Shown here one piece after another: positions 34,840-37,071 of a stretch of DNA of 37,071 nt. Under the pieces are notes generated by a model. It had not been told where the DNA came from. It did not search any database and was given only the letters and a program-made list of their open reading frames with translations. The DNA is from Methanoregula sp. PtaB.Bin085 (GTDB lineage Archaea; Halobacteriota; Methanomicrobia; Methanomicrobiales; Methanospirillaceae), in contig NZ_MVQB01000042.1 in the NCBI RefSeq assembly GCF_002067035.1, positions 1 to 37,071 on the forward strand. Direction: 5' to 3'. The position numbers and the translations under genes were made by a program. Positions within the stretch are counted from its first letter, which is position 1. Each line of letters opens with the position of its first letter.

Positions 34840-34867
34840 CGGTCTCTTAGGGACACTGTACCTTTTT
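34840..34867 (+). terminator. Hairpin and T5 upstream of second Cys-rich gene
   Basis: GGTGC and GTCTC pair with GGGAC and GTACC around a TTA loop, followed by five T (34863-34867). It is a weaker counterpart of the strong hairpin at 32823-32870 and stands at the same place relative to the promoter, so the duplication seems to include it. Confidence 0.4.
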
Positions 34868-34899
34868 CCGGAACCGAAATGCTGAAATATTCCTTTCAA

Positions 34900-34955
34900 T
34901 TCATTGTTGCACAACACAGTGTGGGTGGTATGCCTTGTGAGCCAACGTTTGTTAT
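34900..34955 (+). repeat. Leader/start module, copy 2
   Basis: 53 of 56 bases are identical to 32901-32956. It includes the palindrome TGTTGCACAACA, the CACAGTGTG inverted repeat, the GGGTGGT ribosome binding site and the GTG start of the second Cys-rich gene. Confidence 0.88.
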
Positions 34956-37071
34956 GCTATGGAGTATCGATTCTGATCCTTATATCGCTCCTCGCTGTTC
35001 CCGCATCTGCCGCCACCATCCTTTGTCCCTCGTCCTGTTCCTGCCTTCTCCCTGCCGAGGCACAGAAGATGGGATACAATGATCTTTGCGGTGGAAAGCA
35101 GACAATCTGCGCATCTGACGGGAAAACTGCGAAGTACTGCTATGCAATACCGGTAACGGTCACGACAACAGCTGCGATCCCGGTCTCCTGCTCCCGGGGC
35201 TGTTCCTGTTATACGCTTGAAAGCGGGAAGCAGCTGGGTGTCGGCCTGTGCAATAACCAGCTGACCCTCTGCGGGTACAGCCAGACCCGGCAGCCCATGT
35301 ACTGCCACAAGAGCCCGGAGACAGTAACCACGACGACACCGGTTCCCGTGACCGGAACCCCTGACCTTATCATCAGTGATGTGTATACCGAGGCCTGGCC
35401 CACGTACCGGATCTTCCGGTATATGATTCAGAACCGTGGCAGCGGCGTTGCCGGTCCGAGCACTACCCGGCTCTTTATCGACGGGGTTCAGGTCGGGGAG
35501 GACTCCGTTGCCTCGCTGAACCCCGGGGAATACCGGGTTGAGGAGTTCTCCTACAGCGGGACCTGTTCTGGCAGCTCCGATCTCTTCGGTGCCGTTGCAG
35601 ATATCGGGGGGGCCGTGGCCGAATCCGATGAAACGAACAATGTGCGGCAGCGCGAGTATACCTGCCCTGCCGTGACCATCGTGCCCGATCTCGAACTGCT
35701 GGACATCTGGCATGCTGGAGAGAGCAACTTCACGTACGGGACCCGTACGTATACGCCGCTCGAGAATATCCGGTTCCACATGAGGAGCCGCAATACCTCC
35801 GGGGCGCTCTCGGCGGACGCCCGGCTCTATATCGATGGAACCTGGGTTTCCACAACAACAGCTACGGCATCAACATCCCGTGACTCCGGATGGGAAGGGC
35901 AGTTCGGGTACCGCGGCATCTGCTCGGGCACGTCGGACACTATCCGTGTTGTCATCGATTATGCAGACACGCTGATCGAGCAGAACGAATCCAACAACGA
36001 GCTGACCGTAACCTGGAACTGCTCGGTCATGCCTACATCTGGACAGCAGCCGGACCTTGTCATCCGCCGGTACTGGACGTCCCCCCTCGCAAATTACACC
36101 CGGAAGATAGGGTACGAGATAAAGAACCAGGGGAAAGAGTACAGCCCGTTCACCGAGACCGGGCTTTTCATTGAAGGAGTTTTCCAGATCCAGGATGGTG
36201 TCAATCCGCTTGCACCGGGCGAATCCCGGGAGGAAGAGTTCTGGCAGAACTACTCCTACCGGACCTGCACGGGCGCGTCCGACACCATCCGCATTGTTGC
36301 CGACCATGACAACCGGGTAACGGAGATGGACGAGACCAACAATGCCGATTCTTTCGACCTGACCTGCATGGATATCCCGGCACCGGTTACCCCGAAACCC
36401 GACCTCATCATCAGTAACGTCTTCTACGAGTGCACGCCCCCGTGCCGCGATTATGTTATCAGATATACGATCCGGAACCAGGGAACCTCCCCCGCCGGGA
36501 TCTCGGTGACCGGCCTGAACATCAACTACCGCAATATCGGGACAGGCAATGCCCCCCTCCTGGAACCCGGGACGTCGCAGACGCTGACCTTCCCCGGCAC
36601 GTGGAGGCCGGCATATCCCGAGAACCGTGTCGAGGTCTGTGCTGATCGCAACAATGACGTGGACGAGATCACCCCCGCACCGAGCCGGGAGCTGAACAAC
36701 TGCCTTAACACGACCTGGAGTTTCAATTTCACCTGTGACAACAATGTTCAGGACCGCGACGAGACCGGCATCGACTGCGGCGGGAGTTACTGCCCGCCCT
36801 GCGCAGCGTGCTCGACAGGTGCAAAGTGGGCTCCTGCGGATACCCCCTGCTCCCACGCCTGGCCCACCGATGACGGGCCGACCATCGGCATGAACACCGA
36901 GTCGGACTCCTGCGATCTCATCGAGGTCTGCAACCCGTCACTGGACTACATTGTCCGCGATGCCATCATCTGCGCCGAGCATGCCGATTTCGAGAGCCGG
37001 TATACCGGGACACGATCTGCCGAACGGACATGTGCATGCCGCCTTGCGCGGGCTGAGTCCGGTATTGATAC
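34937..37071 (+). CDS. Large secreted protein: two six-Cys modules then CARDB repeats (partial, runs off the window)
   Basis: An open frame from GTG at 34937 to the window edge without a stop (711 codons seen). The start is fixed by the leader shared with the upstream paralogue. Order: signal peptide (VSILILISLLAVPASA, to about residue 26); two six-Cys modules at 30-69 (KYCY) and 85-124; a Thr/Pro linker; then four CARDB-like beta domains of about 100 residues each, beginning PDLIISDVY (from residue 142), PDLELLDIW, PDLVIRRYW and PDLIISNVF. Each of the first three ends with a D/ESDETNN- or ESNN-type segment and a Cys. Next is a Cys-rich part (ETGIDCGGSYCPPC) and the start of another domain (DSCDLIEVCNPSLDYIVRDA). 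CARDB domains are cell-adhesion related. It is a surface or secreted protein. Confidence 0.88.
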   Translation, partial: MSQRLLCYGVSILILISLLAVPASAATILCPSSCSCLLPAEAQKMGYNDLCGGKQTICASDGKTAKYCYAIPVTVTTTAAIPVSCSRGCSCYTLESGKQLGVGLCNNQLTLCGYSQTRQPMYCHKSPETVTTTTPVPVTGTPDLIISDVYTEAWPTYRIFRYMIQNRGSGVAGPSTTRLFIDGVQVGEDSVASLNPGEYRVEEFSYSGTCSGSSDLFGAVADIGGAVAESDETNNVRQREYTCPAVTIVPDLELLDIWHAGESNFTYGTRTYTPLENIRFHMRSRNTSGALSADARLYIDGTWVSTTTATASTSRDSGWEGQFGYRGICSGTSDTIRVVIDYADTLIEQNESNNELTVTWNCSVMPTSGQQPDLVIRRYWTSPLANYTRKIGYEIKNQGKEYSPFTETGLFIEGVFQIQDGVNPLAPGESREEEFWQNYSYRTCTGASDTIRIVADHDNRVTEMDETNNADSFDLTCMDIPAPVTPKPDLIISNVFYECTPPCRDYVIRYTIRNQGTSPAGISVTGLNINYRNIGTGNAPLLEPGTSQTLTFPGTWRPAYPENRVEVCADRNNDVDEITPAPSRELNNCLNTTWSFNFTCDNNVQDRDETGIDCGGSYCPPCAACSTGAKWAPADTPCSHAWPTDDGPTIGMNTESDSCDLIEVCNPSLDYIVRDAIICAEHADFESRYTGTRSAERTCACRLARAESGID

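Noticed and set aside
35870-36856. 328-codon minus-strand open frame
   Set aside because: It is antisense to the CARDB-repeat gene, whose plus-strand frame continues a signal peptide and clear repeated domains.

Overview
The window looks like the chromosome of a hydrogenotrophic methanogenic archaeon of the Methanomicrobiales, most like the Methanoregula group. The evidence is an archaeal D-family DNA polymerase, an A-type ATP synthase, the coenzyme F420 enzyme CofD, a Ni-CO dehydrogenase, archaeal mevalonate-route enzymes, TATA-box promoters with short or absent leaders, and GC-rich coding DNA. The taxonomic placement is an inference from gene content.

Layout. 22-6056: a tRNA-Leu, a CPBP membrane protease, the PolD large subunit interrupted by a 165-residue mini-intein at its catalytic motif, and a small HEAT-repeat protein. 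6057-6500: a gene-free stretch with three GC-rich hairpins. 6501-7631: a DUF1646 transporter. 7805-10303: a short unknown gene followed by ATP synthase subunits H and I on the plus strand. 10446-12404: a stand-alone CooS. 12506-12902: a repeat tract with 22 GATC sites. 12945-13533: two paralogous small membrane proteins. 13591-19661: ATP synthase subunits D, B, A, F, C, E, K on the minus strand (transcription order K to D). 19752-20592: a divergent pair of paralogous small unknown proteins. 20631-21834: an AT-richer exported-protein gene lying between two copies of the 3' end of the aconitase-X gene. 21835-24787: aconitase X, UbiD and UbiX genes, which match the archaeal mevalonate-phosphate branch of isoprenoid (lipid) synthesis. 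24905-28064: a membrane protein, a lipoprotein, an HD-domain phosphohydrolase and divergent cofD. 28161-32754: a PEGA lipoprotein, a 402-residue HEAT protein, a membrane protein, a fungal-type cytosine deaminase and threonine ammonia-lyase. 32938-37071: two tandem secreted Cys-rich proteins; the second carries CARDB domains and runs off the window.

The ATP synthase is split into H-I and K-E-C-F-A-B-D blocks facing each other. One inversion would restore the H-I-K-E-C-F-A-B-D order known from Methanosarcina. The most unusual items are: (a) the aconitase-X 3'-end duplication, whose nine differences are all synonymous and which flanks a probably acquired gene; (b) a repeated six-Cys module of about 40 residues, seen five times in the two surface proteins, together with a duplicated promoter/leader/signal-peptide block; (c) the GATC-dense palindromic tract; (d) the divergent unknown paralogue pair; (e) a CooS with a CxxC D-cluster motif.
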